Shown: positions 33,227-45,932, numbered from the stretch's first letter. The stretch is DNA of 64,000 nt from Ancylostoma caninum (GCA_037903475.1 JBAJFG010000131.1:186001-250000), one strand, 5' to 3'. A program made the numbers and translations. The notes: generated by a model not told the origin, from the letters alone.

Positions 33227-34764
33227 CTGGAAATTGGGTGATCCAAGCCTGTTTTGAATACGTAACTACATGCTTGTAGTTGATGTCGCCACATATTGTC
33301 TGTTCCGCTCCTTATCCCCTAAATACTGTACGCCATGTGCTTGCTTGTGTGCGAGTCCTCATTCTTATTCTTTGATCCCATCAGGAACATTTGACAAAAA
33401 GAAGAAAACATATGTGCCCAGCGAGAAATTCTAATTGTTTATTGATTCCCACTGTCAGCCAGCAGCGCGCTACTTGAGAAAATGTTAGAAACAGCTTCCA
33501 AGCATACATTTTAGCTCGCAACCCTTCTGGAGAATAGATCCAAAAATTTTCTAAAATTATTCTGTAAATTGGGAAAAGTTTGTGTTGGCTTGTCCTTCAT
33601 TTGTACTTACTTATTTCTCTATTTTATTCTTCGGCGCTGATCTCTGCCTCACTAACAGGGTCCGAATTATGAATTTTTATAGACTAGAAGACCAGATTCA
33701 TAACCATTCCTTCGCAGGTATTCGCAATTATTTGCTTTGACAAGAACAACAAAAATAACAATAGTAGCAACAATACTAATCATGTATTAAAGACGAAAAA
33801 CTATGTATTAAAAAGACAAAGGATAACAGGGTTGGTGAGATAGAGCGCTCCAATGCTAAATGTTGACGGGTACTGCTGTGGACTGTGGACGGCGTAAAAT
33901 GCCCGAAATGTTTACGATTTTCAAAGTGGCGAATTCGATTAGTTATGTATGTATTGATTGATTGGTTGATTGTTTGATTTCCCAAACTCTCCAGAAAAAC
34001 TTTACCGCTGGAATTTCGGCTGGCCGATCCCGTTTCCTATGGGAACCACACCCATCGTGTTGTCCCCCCCCCCCCTCCCACCTCATCCTCATCTTCCTCG
34101 TCCGAGATCACCACTGATACTTGCACCTCTATTTTCAACAATCGAACCCGAAGTATTAGGTTGCAGGGAAACTTCTGGCGGTTCTTGGAGCATCATATTT
34201 TATTGGCCTTTCAAAAACAGGATGGCACATCAAGAAATGAATAAATCACCGTCACGACCTTTCACCCTTCGCCGATTTTCGGGAACCCTTCCGATGCCCT
34301 CGGCAGAACCAGAACTACTTACAACCAGATAGTTTTTACAACTGTCTTCGATTCTGTAAAGGCCGTAAAGCAGCTGACGCGTGAAAAAACTTTTAACAAC
34401 ACATGAGCACGCAGACAACAATATTGCTTATTTCGATTCATATGATCTGAGCCACCAGAAGATTCTGAGTTGTCTCCATATGTTGACTCTAACGGTGTAC
34501 CTAATATCTGTCAGAAGCTCCTTTCAACCCCTTTCTCGGCGTGGTTTCTGTACTCTGAACCGAGGCGGTGTAGGAAACACGGATATGCAGAGTTTCCCGC
34601 TCTCCATATTACGCTTTCCGTTTTGTGCCCATCTTCATTTTGGATCTTCAGTTTTCTGTTTTACGGGATCTGAAATTTCACTTCCGAAGATTTCGAAGAC
34701 CGCTGGTGGCAATCCTTATCACTATTGACCTCATCGTTAGACGTGATCTTGATCGAGAAGGAGT
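33227..34764. other. Unassigned spacer
   Basis: Several ORFs of 60-120 codons in alternative frames on both strands without motifs. C-run at about 34066-34075. Nothing is supported as a gene. Confidence 0.35.
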
Positions 34765-34892
34765 CATGGGTGTGCAGCATTATACCTGGAGTGGGCAGCG
34801 CTGACGGGCCCTGCTATTGGCCTATTCGCTGAACTGACCAATCGCAGAGCTTGCCCGGACCCCTTTTCCAGGTATAACGCACCACACCCAGG
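34765..34892. repeat. Short foldback element with paired CCAAT-like motifs, copy 3 (best preserved)
   Basis: Left arm CATGGGTGTGCAGCATTATA-CCTGGAG and right arm CCAGGTATAACGCACCACACCC are inverted repeats of about 30 bp. The centre has CTATTGG and CCAAT in opposite orientations around CCTATTCGCTGAACTGA. Confidence 0.75.
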
Positions 34893-35141
34893 ATTCATCG
34901 CTATCTTGGAATATGTTGGGGCGGACAGCACACTCGGGAAACAAAGATGGGATCACCCGCAGGGGGAGGGGTGTAACAGTAAAACCATCGTCAGTTGGGG
35001 GCCCACCATGGTGTGAAAGTTCAGCGTATAGCTTCAACACGTATGCATTACCTGCCTGCCGGTTATTTTCCAAAAAAAAAACGCTTATAGTACAGCTAAG
35101 GAGGTTTGCAAAAGAGATTTGTGGTTGTTATTGCTTCTCAG

Positions 35142-35442
35142 GTTGTTTGTTTTTATTGCTTTTTATTCGATCATAGCAGAATACAGCAATGATAAGAATG
35201 TTGGAATATTGCGTCACCAGAAAAAGGATTTATTCAAAGGACTGAAAGGACAAACTCCGCCTTCACCTGGTCGAGAGAACTCTATAGTATCACTTGAATA
35301 TAAAGAAGAGCCCCTAAGGTATTGGTACCGATTAACCATGGAAAAAGAAGACGGATCATTAGAAGTATCACTTAAAAACGTCCGTCCTCTTTATTTTAAG
35401 GATGATCTGGTACCAAAAAGTCTACGCACTGCAGTGCCTTAA
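35142..35442 (+). CDS. Candidate terminal exon of an unrecognised gene
   Basis: The acceptor TATTGCTTCTCAG at 35141 is followed by a frame open to TAA 35442. It starts with a hydrophobic stretch LFVFIAFYSIIA, then EYSNDKNVGILRHQKKDLFK, PPSPGRENSIVSLEYKEEPL, RYWYRLTMEKEDGSLEV, KNVRPLYFKDDLVPKSL. The charged, low-Cys composition and A-rich codons look coding. No in-frame ATG lies before the hydrophobic stretch, so a 5' exon would be needed; none was identified. A secreted or single-pass protein is possible but not shown. Confidence 0.35.
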
Positions 35443-36444
35443 GGGCTGTTCTTTATTTTTTAATACTATTTTCAAGAAGGTCGCCGACGATCGAATTATC
35501 GGCAAGATGCCTTGGGTTCGAAATGTCAGACACTAATGTCGCAGGGAGAGCTGCTTTTAAAACAACTATTCGGGACAAAAACCAGGGACAGTTGTTGCAC
35601 TGCTTGTCTTCTCGCAGTCTGATTTTCATTTCTACCTTTCTCTGGAACTACTGCACTTTTTTAGGCTTTTCTGATTGAAAAATCAACTTTGTGGTATTTT
35701 TGAAGCTCAGCAACGTTATTGCCTAGCCTGATCACTATCCCATTTCTTCTACGGTAACAAGTGTGATAATTTCTTTTAGTGCTTCAGGGAAGCTGTTGCT
35801 GTGAGAAATTTTATCCATTTTTGTCATCTGATTTCAATGTGCGCATTTTATCTGATGATTAGAAAAGAACTATCCATTTAATGTAATTGATAGTCATGTA
35901 AAAACACGAACTAAATACATATATAACCTATGGAGACAGATGTAAATCAGATACACTTTCATTTACATTTATTTGCAGTTCAATATGTTATGATATACGG
36001 CACTTCATTGGATTAACTCTTTTCTGTGTGTGGTGAGAACTGCAACTAGCAAAAAAAAAATGCAGGGACAGTTAACAGATAGATATAATTCTCCCTCATA
36101 GCAATTACTATCAACCGCAAGGATTTGATGGATTTCATTTTTCATACGAACTTAACTCTTACTATTATTTGTAACCAGCAGGAAAAGTACGGCAAAGACA
36201 AGAAATTTTTCATGAGCAACATTTCGATTTTGAATCACTAGTTCACTTTCTCAGCAGACGGCTACCTCAACAACTTCTGTGATAGTGAAGTATTAGTATT
36301 TAAATTTTCATGAGTGTGTTGAAAATCATCTATTTCGTTGAATGGAGGAAAGTTAAAGATTTATATAATTTTGGTCATTGTAGATTTGAGGGTTCTAGTA
36401 AAACTAGCGCCCCTTGGAGACGCTAGAAAGTGGGGTGGTGCAGC
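35443..36444. other. Unassigned AT-rich spacer
   Basis: No ORF above 60 codons and no repeat recognised. Confidence 0.45.
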
Positions 36445-37135
36445 CATTTGAGGTATGCGCAAAAGCTTCACGCATGCGAAATGCTTAGAAAATTAGCAAC
36501 TAAGCAAAACCAATCATTATCTGAATTCAAACACAAAATCCTCCCTAAAAACTGCGTATATTCTACGAGTCTGGCCAACTCGCCAGTGTAGGGCTTGGAG
36601 TCTTCTCGCGATCCTAGGCCTTGCTCGCAAATTCTTAACCACGCATCTACATGTAAAGCTAATTTCCGATGCAATAATACTACCTTCCCTTTTTTTCGTT
36701 ACATTTCTTACATGCCTATGGACCCCTTATGAACAGCCACTCCCAACTCTGCACATGAGTATCTTTCAAATAGCATTATTACCTGTGAACAATGCAGTGT
36801 ACCCAATGCCGTGCGAATAATCATCTGAAATGATTTAAGCTTCACGTTACTGCGATAGTCTAACTGATGAGCTCCTGCTTCAATGAACAGGAAGGAGGAA
36901 GAGGCGGTCGACTAGGACGCGAATGAGCGCATAGCGTGCCCCTATTTCAGCGAACAGGACAGGCATCTCGGCGTTTTCCCCACTACTGGACCACGGCGGA
37001 CCTATTCTCCATCGAAGGACCCGCATACTGGAGCTTTCCCGACTACTGGGCAACGATGGACCCTTTCTCTATCAATGGATCCGTACCCTATCCGTTTTCT
37101 CCACTATTGGGCCACAGCAGACCTTTTTTTTCTGT
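36445..37135. repeat. Dispersed repeat, copy 2 (pair of 11150-11788)
   Basis: Same order and orientation as copy 1. The 3' end has about three units of the 59-bp minisatellite (CCCCACTACTGGACCACGG, CCCGACTACTGGGCAACG, TCCACTATTGGGCCACAG). Confidence 0.8.
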
Positions 37136-37199
37136 CCATCACCAATGCACCCGCACTCTTTGCAAATCTCGAGAGTAATGGAAGAAAGTTGGAAAAAAT

Positions 37200-37761
37200 T
37201 TAGGAAGTTTGATGAATTGCACAACTGGTTTCAGAAAATGTCACAACAGCTTTCAATGACGCGTTCTTAGTTCGTTCATCCTGTGTATTTGATTGTACTG
37301 CTCTTCTTAAAAACAAGCGAATCCTCAGGTTGCATAATCCCCATAGGACTCTAATGAGAGGTGCGCAAAGAGCATATCCCATGTGAGGAAACCACGTGAA
37401 TCCTATCGCTATGGCCTCCACGGCATGCACACATCCTTTCGAGGTGATCATCGTCCAATGTTTCGAAGTCAAGTGGTGTGAATAGCAAAGCTCCAGCAGA
37501 GAGGTTACTCTGCTCCGTACATTGCTGCTACGCAACGTCAAATCCTTGGAAACACTATCTCGCCCGGAGAGGTCGAGACCGTTGGCCGCTGGTCCCACCG
37601 CGAAACCTTGAATGCACCCGACTTCCGCTACGTCTATGCACCTATGAAGAAACATCGACGGAATGCCCGGCCAGCTTCGCATCCTCGCGAGGCACAGTCT
37701 ATAATTGAGCCTCAAGGCGAGCGCATGCGATCACGTGCTATTCCCCCTACGCCTGCGCTCT
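37200..37761. other. Coding-like GC-rich segment, strand unresolved
   Basis: The minus strand has a 171-codon ORF (37715-37200). The plus strand, 37478-37761, has an open frame QQRGYSAPYIAATQRQILGN, TISPGEVETVGRWSHRETLN, APDFRYVYAPMKKHRRNARP, ending in PPTPAL-stop, which looks more protein-like. Neither matches a family I know. It may be a gene fragment or part of an unrecognised element. Confidence 0.25.
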
Positions 37762-39946
37762 AGAAAATTTTGTTGCACTACCATGATTTATATAAGAGGA
37801 TTCCAGAAAAAAACCAGCGAAATATGTAGAAGGAAAACAGAAGAGATGGCGTTCACGCTTTCAATCCCCTCAGTCCGACTCAGGCTCAACAAATAGATCA
37901 AAATTATTCTATAATATATTAAATGGACACTAACTTTGTGCTATCTAGTTTATAGATATTTATATCAATTTTCATTTCTACGAGCTCTGAAAAATCCATT
38001 ATTAGTTGCTTAATTATATCACTAATTTTTGATAGCTTTATTTTTGGAACTATGGCTGTCCGCTTCTTCGAGTCCCAACATTTATGCCAAACATCTTTTC
38101 AGAGCAATAGCGACCTTTAAAACATTAACATTTAATACGGTCTCCTAAAAAATGAGATTTTTGCCAACTACTTTTCATTAACTCATCATTCCATAGCCTA
38201 ATGTCATCTCTAGAATTAATCGTAAGATGAATTTTATTTTCTCCAGAAGAATTCCCATTTATGGCAGCCTTCTGTCATTTTGTGCCACCTGAGCAGCCAG
38301 GTAACCGTTTTCGCCGAATACTAACTAAATAAAATGGGTAGCTAAGAAAATAGTGGTTGTAGTCACTAGACGCATATTTGTTGGGCCCAGCGTGTGTGCG
38401 TCAAACAACTTCGATCACCCGCGGTACGGTAAACTTTAAGATTCGTTCTAGTGATTTTGTGTCGGGGGTATCACCTGTACTCTTGCGAGAAATTGTGATG
38501 GATGCCCGAGGATATCGAGATCAAAGAAACTGGCTCGTTTTCCAGCGTGAACCACGTAGTCTCCCAGGATTTTATCCGGAAAATAAACGCTACCTGCTGG
38601 TAATTCTTGAAAACGCACGATTTATGAGAAAATCAGATAAAAGTCATACTCTGTTCCAGGAACGATGGAAATTAGAGCGGTTAAATATGGTTAACTATTT
38701 GCTACAACATAAGTAGTTTGGTAGCGGTTTTAACATGGTTGAGCATCCGCACTTGCTATCTACTTTTCTCGCCTAATTCTTTGGATGTCATGCACTTTCT
38801 CACGCTCTTTTCTTCTTTATCATCTTGTTACCTGTCTTCTCCATCTACGAGCACTTACCATCTGTGTACGCAGCATCAGGCAAGCTTGCCTTTTCGGAAA
38901 TAAAAAAGAGCCAACGTGGATCAAAGGTGCTCTTAGTCACCTTAGCACTTTAATGAACAGCTGAAATCAAAGCTGAAATGTTCTCTCTTAGAAAAGACCG
39001 AGAAGAGGTTCCTATACTACATATACTGTCCTATCGGGGCCTGACCACGTGCGTGGTGTGTGTCCGGTAATTTATCCTCTCTGATGCAACGGGGCATATT
39101 TGGAAACCCGCGAAATGACCCGAAACGCACGATTTACATTGGACGATTTACGTGGACAATCCTAAGAATTACAAAGACACTGTCAGAACGGTCACCAGTG
39201 TGGGAAAGAAGGCGCTCTCCTGTTCATTCTTATTTATTTGGTTTTTTAGTTGATTTTTCTATTGAGTTGAATCCATTTCTTTCTCGAAAATCACTCAATT
39301 TACCCGAAATTCACCAGAAATTCATGCGGTTGTTTTGCAAATGCGCAACTCATACGGATATCAACTGAATTTACCTAGGATTTATTGAGGTTGATTGATC
39401 ATTCAAGATTAAAATCAAGCTCATCCATAGCTCTTCTTGGAAACCTCTACCAAAAAATCTTGAAAGGAACTCCTGAGATCCCTAGGGCTCCTCCTCAATT
39501 TCTGAACTCCTCAGCTTACAGCAACATACTCCATGCGGCGCATTTTGTTTGTGAGTGACCGCTGATGCCTCGTATTACCGATCAGTCGATAACGGGTTCG
39601 CCACCCCCCCTCCCCATGCGTCCGTCCGTTCCCGTTGTCTGGCGCCGGCATTTTTGACTGGCTCTCACCCATGTTCCGCGCCTGACTCATCCTTCATCCA
39701 TAGCGCCCGACTACTGATCCATCGACTTGTTGCTCCCGTGAAACTCTTGTTTCTGCAAAACAACGCTGCTTTCGATCGCGACTTTTCATGTTGTCAGCTC
39801 AAGGTCGTCGCATTACCGCAGACAAATGCCCGGCGCTAAAATAGGCGCTAAAATCGGTGGCAGACACATGCCAAGGCTGTCTGTAGACCTCGAAGCCATA
39901 TGGAGTCCATAAGTCATGGGCCTTTGTTCCGGATGCTTGCGTATTG
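37762..39946. other. Unassigned spacer with one coding-like ORF
   Basis: The plus-strand frame 38378-38716 reads GYRDQRNWLVFQREPRSLPG, FYPENKRYLLVILENARFMR and KSDKSHTLFQERWKLERLN before a stop. Its composition resembles an exon, but no splice partner or family is known. The rest has no supported feature. Confidence 0.3.
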
Positions 39947-40064
39947 ACCTGGAGGCATCATTTAAATAACCCAGGGTAAGTGTGTTGGCGCCCGTGCTAA
40001 CGATGGGTAACCTTGTGTGGTGTCCACACGTTTACCCTGAGTTATCTCAATGTTGCATGCGGCC
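39947..40064. repeat. Foldback element of the ACCCAGGGTAA family, copy 1
   Basis: Left arm ACCTGGAGGCATCATTTAAA-TAACCCAGGGTAAGTGTG and right arm CACACGTTTACCCTGAGTTA-TCTCAATGTTGCATGCGGCC are complementary over about 40 bp. Confidence 0.75.
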
Positions 40065-40180
40065 GTTCGTCATTTTGCTCTTATTTACCCAGTGTTTACC
40101 TGTTTGAAGTCTTTACTGTGCCCTGATAATCACTGATTAATAATACGACTATTGTGAGATATTTGGAAGCTGCTAGTCTA

Positions 40181-40281
40181 GGGCCATATGCGTCATTGAG
40201 ATTACCCAGGGTAAACGTGCAACGCCACACAAATTTACACATCATTAACCTTTGGGTAATCTCAGTGATGCATCCAGGCCC
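40181..40281. repeat. Foldback element of the ACCCAGGGTAA family, copy 2
   Basis: GGGCCATATGCGTCATTGAG-ATTACCCAGGGTAAACGTG pairs with AACCTTTGGGTAATCTCAGT-GATGCATCCAGGCC. It is the neatest copy, about 100 bp. Confidence 0.8.
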
Positions 40282-43200
40282 TGAATGTCGCTGTTATCAC
40301 AGCTGAAGGAGTTTTACACTCTGTTTTAAGTGCCATGATAGTTGAATCTGTGTGCCCCCTGTCTGTTTTTCTCGCTTGTGTCTCCGAGTGCTATATGTGT
40401 AGTTTTCCGCGCTCCTTCCCTCTCTAATATCTCTGCAACTATCCTCCTTAGTGAAACAGATCATACCATCATGAATAAGTTGGAAAACGTCTCCAGGATG
40501 CTTGCACTCTTCCTTTCCACTTATCCGAAGAAGATCAATTTTTGAGCAAAACACATTTCGCAGTATTATACTGCTGAGGTTATTCTACAGGGCAGAACTT
40601 GTACAAGGGTATTCGTTTACCCAGCAAATTTCTCTCATGAAATGTAGGAATTCTAACGGTGTAAGGCCAAGGTTTCTGAAATAATTGTTTACAAAACTTG
40701 CCTCTGTGGTAATCTTGAAGGTCTGCCTTCGTATTTTCCACCGTATTCAGGTACAAAAATGTTGTTTCCTGCTTTTTCGTCTTAGAGTATAATCCATATA
40801 GGACTTGTATAATAGTTCATTTATGTGACTATTCATACTAATCGATGATTCTAGATTTGCATCTGGATTTGATTTTTGCTGCAACTTCTAATGAAGCTTT
40901 CATGAATACCGCTTCAGAATATGTTATTCTCCTTTCTTTTTTGCTTTTTACTTTCAAACCAATAACAAGTTGAGTCATCTTGAACTTTTTTCCCAATCTA
41001 GTCGTTTTAAAGACATTCTCGTCCTCTGTTCCTTTTTTCGTGCACCACTCAAGAATTGCTGCTCAGAGCTGCATTATGTTGCGGTTCAGTTTGAATTGTT
41101 ATGCTGCGACTGCTTTGCTTGGTTCCCAGTTGCCGTGTGACCGCATAAAAGTCGTATAACTTCCTTTTTCAGTTTCAAATTGGGCAATTCCGATGCGAAA
41201 CACTCCCCTAGCAGTTTATTTTATGAGCCTCCCAATTTTCCTTGGTCATTAAGTTGATGCATATAACTCGTGACTAGGTTTTTGCTCCACGAATACATTC
41301 CTTCTTGAAAGAACGTTCGAAAAGTAACCAAGAATTTCAAGCAATGTCCGATGATTATTTCTCCGGCATTGTTTGGTAATTAACTATCAATTCCGAGAAG
41401 GATTACTGGAATAGCAGTAATACGAAATTCCCCCTAACTGGAGACCATTTCGAACTTCGAGCGATCCATTCTTGTCTGGAGAACCCTCGCACTTCGGTCA
41501 AAAACCATTTTGGACTTGCTTTTTATTTGTTCCTTTTGGTAAAAGGTTCAGAGCCGATAAAATGAGAAGTTTGTTGTTTGGTTCAAACTCTCTCTCTCTC
41601 TCTTTTGCAAAGCTTGTTTGTTCTGAATTTTGATCCTTTTCATCCTACATTTCAGTTTTTCTTCAAGCGCCGTTCACTGGTAATTATAGCAAATGGGTCG
41701 TTAGCCAGTCTAACGAGTTGTGCTCACTGATCTCACTGAACCGCTTTTATTTGCCCATTGTGATTAATGCACCCTACTAGACAACAGCCATCTTATGCTT
41801 CATCTTTCATCTGAAGCAAATCTCTATGAATGCTCTTACAAGAATCTTTGTGTTATATTTGTAACAAGAAGGTGAATGTTAATCGTTATAATCCGCAAAT
41901 CGATGGTTGCATTTATAGACGCTCTCAGGAAGGTTCCAGGGTTCTCGCTCATCTGGGCTGGGAATCACAGAACGGTAATCAACCAAACTAACGTTGGTTA
42001 GTGCGATTGATTCTTCTACACTATACATAAATTCGTACGTAACAATGAACGCCAAAATTGGTTTGCTAAACTTATTATGCGCTGTTGTGCATATAGTCCC
42101 AGCCCTGGAATGGGAGAGTTTTCCGAACATTGTATGACATATCTTGCTAGTTTTGCAACTAATTGTCATCGTTCATTCATACGACCAGGCAAAGTATATC
42201 CATTTTTCTGGAGAACACGCCTACTTTATCAGTGCGGATAGGTCACAAGCTTCTTAAGAATGTCCACTATCACGATTGCAGAGGGGAATTTGTACTGGAT
42301 ATTGTGGTTGCTATTTCTCTTTTTGCAACACACATGTTTTGCGTCAACCTCGGGGTTGAGCTCATCACATTTTTTTTTTGGATTTTGGGTGATGATATCC
42401 AGGTAGTAGATCGGATCCGCACATTTTCTCCGTATAATGCTCCGCACCCTGAGAATCTAGTATCACCCTGAGAATCTACTATGTTTCCCATAATTCCTAC
42501 GTCTAATATTTTCGTGTAGAAAATTATATATTTCCATTGTCTCATCTAACGTGCTTTTCATAGAGACCGGCTTCTAGTCGTTTTTCTTTCTGCGCTCGAC
42601 AGAATCGTACAGCATTTGAGCGGTAAATCTAATTACCTCACGCCTAGGGATGACTACGCAGGAGAATGGATTTTCTGCTCACTGCTTCTCTTAGTCCTTT
42701 TTTTTTGTTTTTATCGTTGTTGTTCATCTCGGTTCATTCTATTTGTATACTAAAACTGTTTTTGTAAACTTTTAGCTTCACTGCCCCATCTTTATTACAA
42801 TTTTTCCTTAAAATCTTAGTTATGCTCACGCAGAGGTGCTGCTTGGCATAGTACTGACCGGATGGAAACCAAACATTCTGTTTATTTCGGCAAATGATTT
42901 GAGCGGCAACCCGAAAGATAGAATTTTCTGGTGCGGAGTAGCCTCTACAGCCCTTTTTTAGCTACACCAGGGTCGTACAAAGATCTGCCTCATACTCTCC
43001 CTGCCTCTACACTTCCCTCACTCTTCTGAGCATTCCAATTTCCAAAATATTCAAAAATGATCGATCCATTAATCACCAAAAAAATCAGAACCGAATGTTC
43101 CAGCATCTGGTATGTCTTTACACTGTTCAGCTGACACCCTACCGCTTATTCGTTCTTCTTCTATGCTACTGTTAACAACGCGTAACAGGCGTTCGAGCTT

Positions 43201-43796
43201 TTCTTCTAATTGTCTTTGTATCTAAGAAATAAAAATTGGAGTCACTGAAGTGGCAACGGACGGCTAGGTAAATTTTGGCGTTTTACTTAGTACTCGTGGT
43301 GAATTGCAGAACGAAAAACAACGCAAAACTGCGCTGAAAAACCCCCGTAAAACTGGAACCTCGCCAGCATATGTGATGAGACTGCTAGCGAAGCGGGACT
43401 AGTTTGATTAGGAGAAGCGAATGCTTTTCCAGTGCACTTCTCAGGCAGAAGACATGCGGACCGAGAAGGAAAAAGAGTAGGAAGAGGTTCTTCACCTATG
43501 CCGCTGGTTCTTTGTAGGTGTAGTAGCGAATGGAGAGACATACGTACGTTGAATGTCTGCTATAAACTGTAATTGCAGTCCACTAAGGGATATTTTCAAG
43601 ATATGATTTGTATCTACTACATTCAGCTTTTGTATCTACTACATTCAGCTTTTGTATCTACTACATCACCGTTTCAACATTCAGAGCAAAACCTATTTTT
43701 GATATCTAATACTACAAGAATTGCAGGAAATCACTCTCAACTAGGAGTTAATTTGATATTCAAATTAATTACTTTTTCTACACGATGGAAGATCTT
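40282..43796. other. Long unassigned spacer
   Basis: A (CT)n tract at about 41590-41605 and an exact 22-bp tandem (GTATCTACTACATTCAGCTTTT type, 43611-43668, 2.7 copies). ORFs up to 102 codons without motifs. No gene is supported. Confidence 0.4.
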
Positions 43797-44670
43797 GGAT
43801 AAATCTGTATATATAAAAGTGAAAGTTTGTATGTATGTGTGTACAGTGAACGTCAATTACGTTGGCCCATCTGCGGCCTTAAGAAGGACGTCGCGCAACC
43901 GCGCCGCGCGCGCCGTAACTTTTATATTCTGCTGCTGTTATGCAATTTCTAGCAGCCTTTCTACTCGATTTTAAGGATTTTCGAGAAATCAGGAAGAAAA
44001 GACCCTAGAAACAGTATTCCGGCGGCGACGACACTGATCCCGGCGCGCGCGGCGCCGTCGCGCTGCGTCCTTCTCGAGGCCGCGAATGGGCCACCGCCGT
44101 TGCCGTCCACTGTATGTATGTAATGAATAGAAATCGCGAAGGGTGAACCTATCCGGACCAAAATTTGCATGCATATCCTTCGCGGGTCGGCGGAGGTTAA
44201 ACGCTACTTTGCATCTAGGATTATCGATCGATTTATCGATTATATCAATTTTATTGATTTTTCGTTCTTTTTGTCCAGGGGTCGGTGAGAACATGTCTAC
44301 TGGGGTTCCTCAATACGCTGAACAAGAATATGACAACCATTTCGCATTAAATACCGATTTATCGATTTTATTGACTTTTGGCTCTCCCGCCCAATGGAGC
44401 GGTGAAGACATCTCTCCTGAGGTTCCTCGATACGCTGAGTATAAATATGACAACCAATTTGTATGAATACATCAATTCATTGTCACCGAAATAGCTTTGC
44501 TAACTTTGCACCCACAAGTCGATAGGAAAGGGACACCTGGGCTTTGCAAACATGCTGATCACCAAAATTATGGAGATTGTAATGAATTTATCGGTGATAG
44601 TAATTGGTCTCAGCAGTATGATGTAGCCATGGTAGTAAGACACCCGAGCGAAGCCGGCTACGGCAGCTAG
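43797..44670 (+). mobile_element. Hairpin-ended tandem-repeat element, copy B (plus orientation)
   Basis: Order: TATATATAAAAGTGAAAGTTT, a nested foldback (43844-44112), GAAGGGTGAACCTATCCGG, GGTCGGCGGAGGTTAAACG, two repeats of about 120 bp (ATCGATTTTATTGA, GAACATGTCTACTGG or GAAGACATCTC, CGCTGA), and near 44640-44660 the hairpin ACCCGAGCGAAGCCGGCTA. This parallels 7970-8720 (inverted) and 61685-62705. A Helitron-like identity is inferred from the terminal hairpin only. Confidence 0.5.
43844..44112. mobile_element. GC-rich foldback element, 269 bp, TA-flanked, nested in copy B
   Basis: Arms of about 80 bp: CAGTGAACGTCAATTACGTT-GGCCCATCTGCGGCC... against ...GGCCGCGAATGGGCCACCGC-CGTTGCCGTCCACTG. 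TA lies on both sides (43842-43843 and 44113-44114), within an ATGT microsatellite. Arms contain CGCGCGCGCC. No coding content. Confidence 0.75.
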
Positions 44671-44719
44671 CGCCGCAACAACGGTATGGTGCAGCACCCA
44701 CGACATAACGCAGCATGCC

Positions 44720-45100
44720 TCCGTGGCCCAACAGTGAGAAAGACGCCGGAATGGGGCTCCCAGATGGGAGAAGGGCCCGCCGTAGCCCAATGATGTGACG
44801 AATCCCAGGATAGGGGGCTGCCAATATAGGGAGGGTCCGCTGTGACTCAATAATGTGGAGAATACTAGGAGTTCAGCCGACTGTGAAGGGTTCGCTGTGG
44901 CCCAACAGTGAAAATGACGCCAAAATACGGGTCCACCCCACCGTGGCCGAATAGTGTGGAGGACACCAGAATACGAGTTCCCTTTGGCCCAATAGTGTGG
45001 AGAACGAGAGGATACGAGTCCGAGATGGAAAACGCGTTTGCGTTGGCTCAGTAGAGAGGAAAACGCACGAATACGCCCTACGATGGAGAACGGACTTGTC
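44720..45100. repeat. 59-bp minisatellite, about seven units
   Basis: GGCCCAA-T/C-AGTG anchors occur at 44725, 44784, 44844, 44899, 44945, 44986 and 45045, giving a 59-60-bp unit with some deleted units. Inverted single units terminate the dispersed repeats at 11.7 kb and 37.0 kb. Confidence 0.8.
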
Positions 45101-45932
45101 ATGCTCATACTCAACTAGTAAGAACGATTTGATATTTTAGCCCATTTAATCATTAGTTTCGCTTCATTGTCAATTTTCCAGGGATTCGGCAAGTGCGTAG
45201 CCTTTGCACATGCCCCAAATGGCTGATCCACCCCGCTTTCTAGCGTCCCGAAGGGGCGCTACTATATACAAATTCCATCTCTCCTCCCTTGTTTTCATTT
45301 TTCTTCAAGACAGTGTTTCACCTCAGCCGAACCCGCGCGAGCCTTTGAGCGCTGAGATACGCTCTAAGTCTCAGGGAAACGTCGAAAATCCCAAACGTTA
45401 CGAGATTTTTCAACCGTGAATTTCGAAATTCTTCGCCAGTGGACGAGAGGCTTCATTTCGCAGCGAATACTTGCTGAGAGACGGCATGGTTTTCGAACAC
45501 GGCAATAGTTATCCTATGTATAATACCTGCTGTTGTGGAGTTCTAATGTGCAGGCTTGACTTCTCATCCGCTTTTCCTAGCTTTCTAGCAACGAAGCTCG
45601 TCCGCTCCAGTATCAAATTTTGCCTTCTAGGTAGGATTTTTTAAACATCAGTGAAGCCAGCGCGTCGAGCAGGACCGGATTTTGTTGATATCCCGATACT
45701 AATCATGAGGTGACACACTCCCTTTCAATAGCTTTTTAACTCCATGCATTGCATAATATTTCTTTCTTCTAAGGCTGCTGCTCAATTGTCGTGTTCTGGG
45801 TAACTTCAATCTGCACATTCCCTAGTTGTAGCTTTTTTGCCCTGTAGTCCAACAACGGTATCTGTTGTTTTTTTAGAAGAAAAACAATTGTTATAACTTT
45901 ATAAATATGCCCTAACATAAAGAAATCTTTCT
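45101..45932. other. Unassigned spacer
   Basis: A 71-codon plus ORF (45204-45419) lacks motifs. No repeat recognised. Confidence 0.35.

Noticed and set aside
37200..37715. 171-codon minus-strand ORF as a gene
   Set aside because: No motif, no splice context, and an overlapping plus-strand frame looks equally coding; kept only as an unresolved segment.
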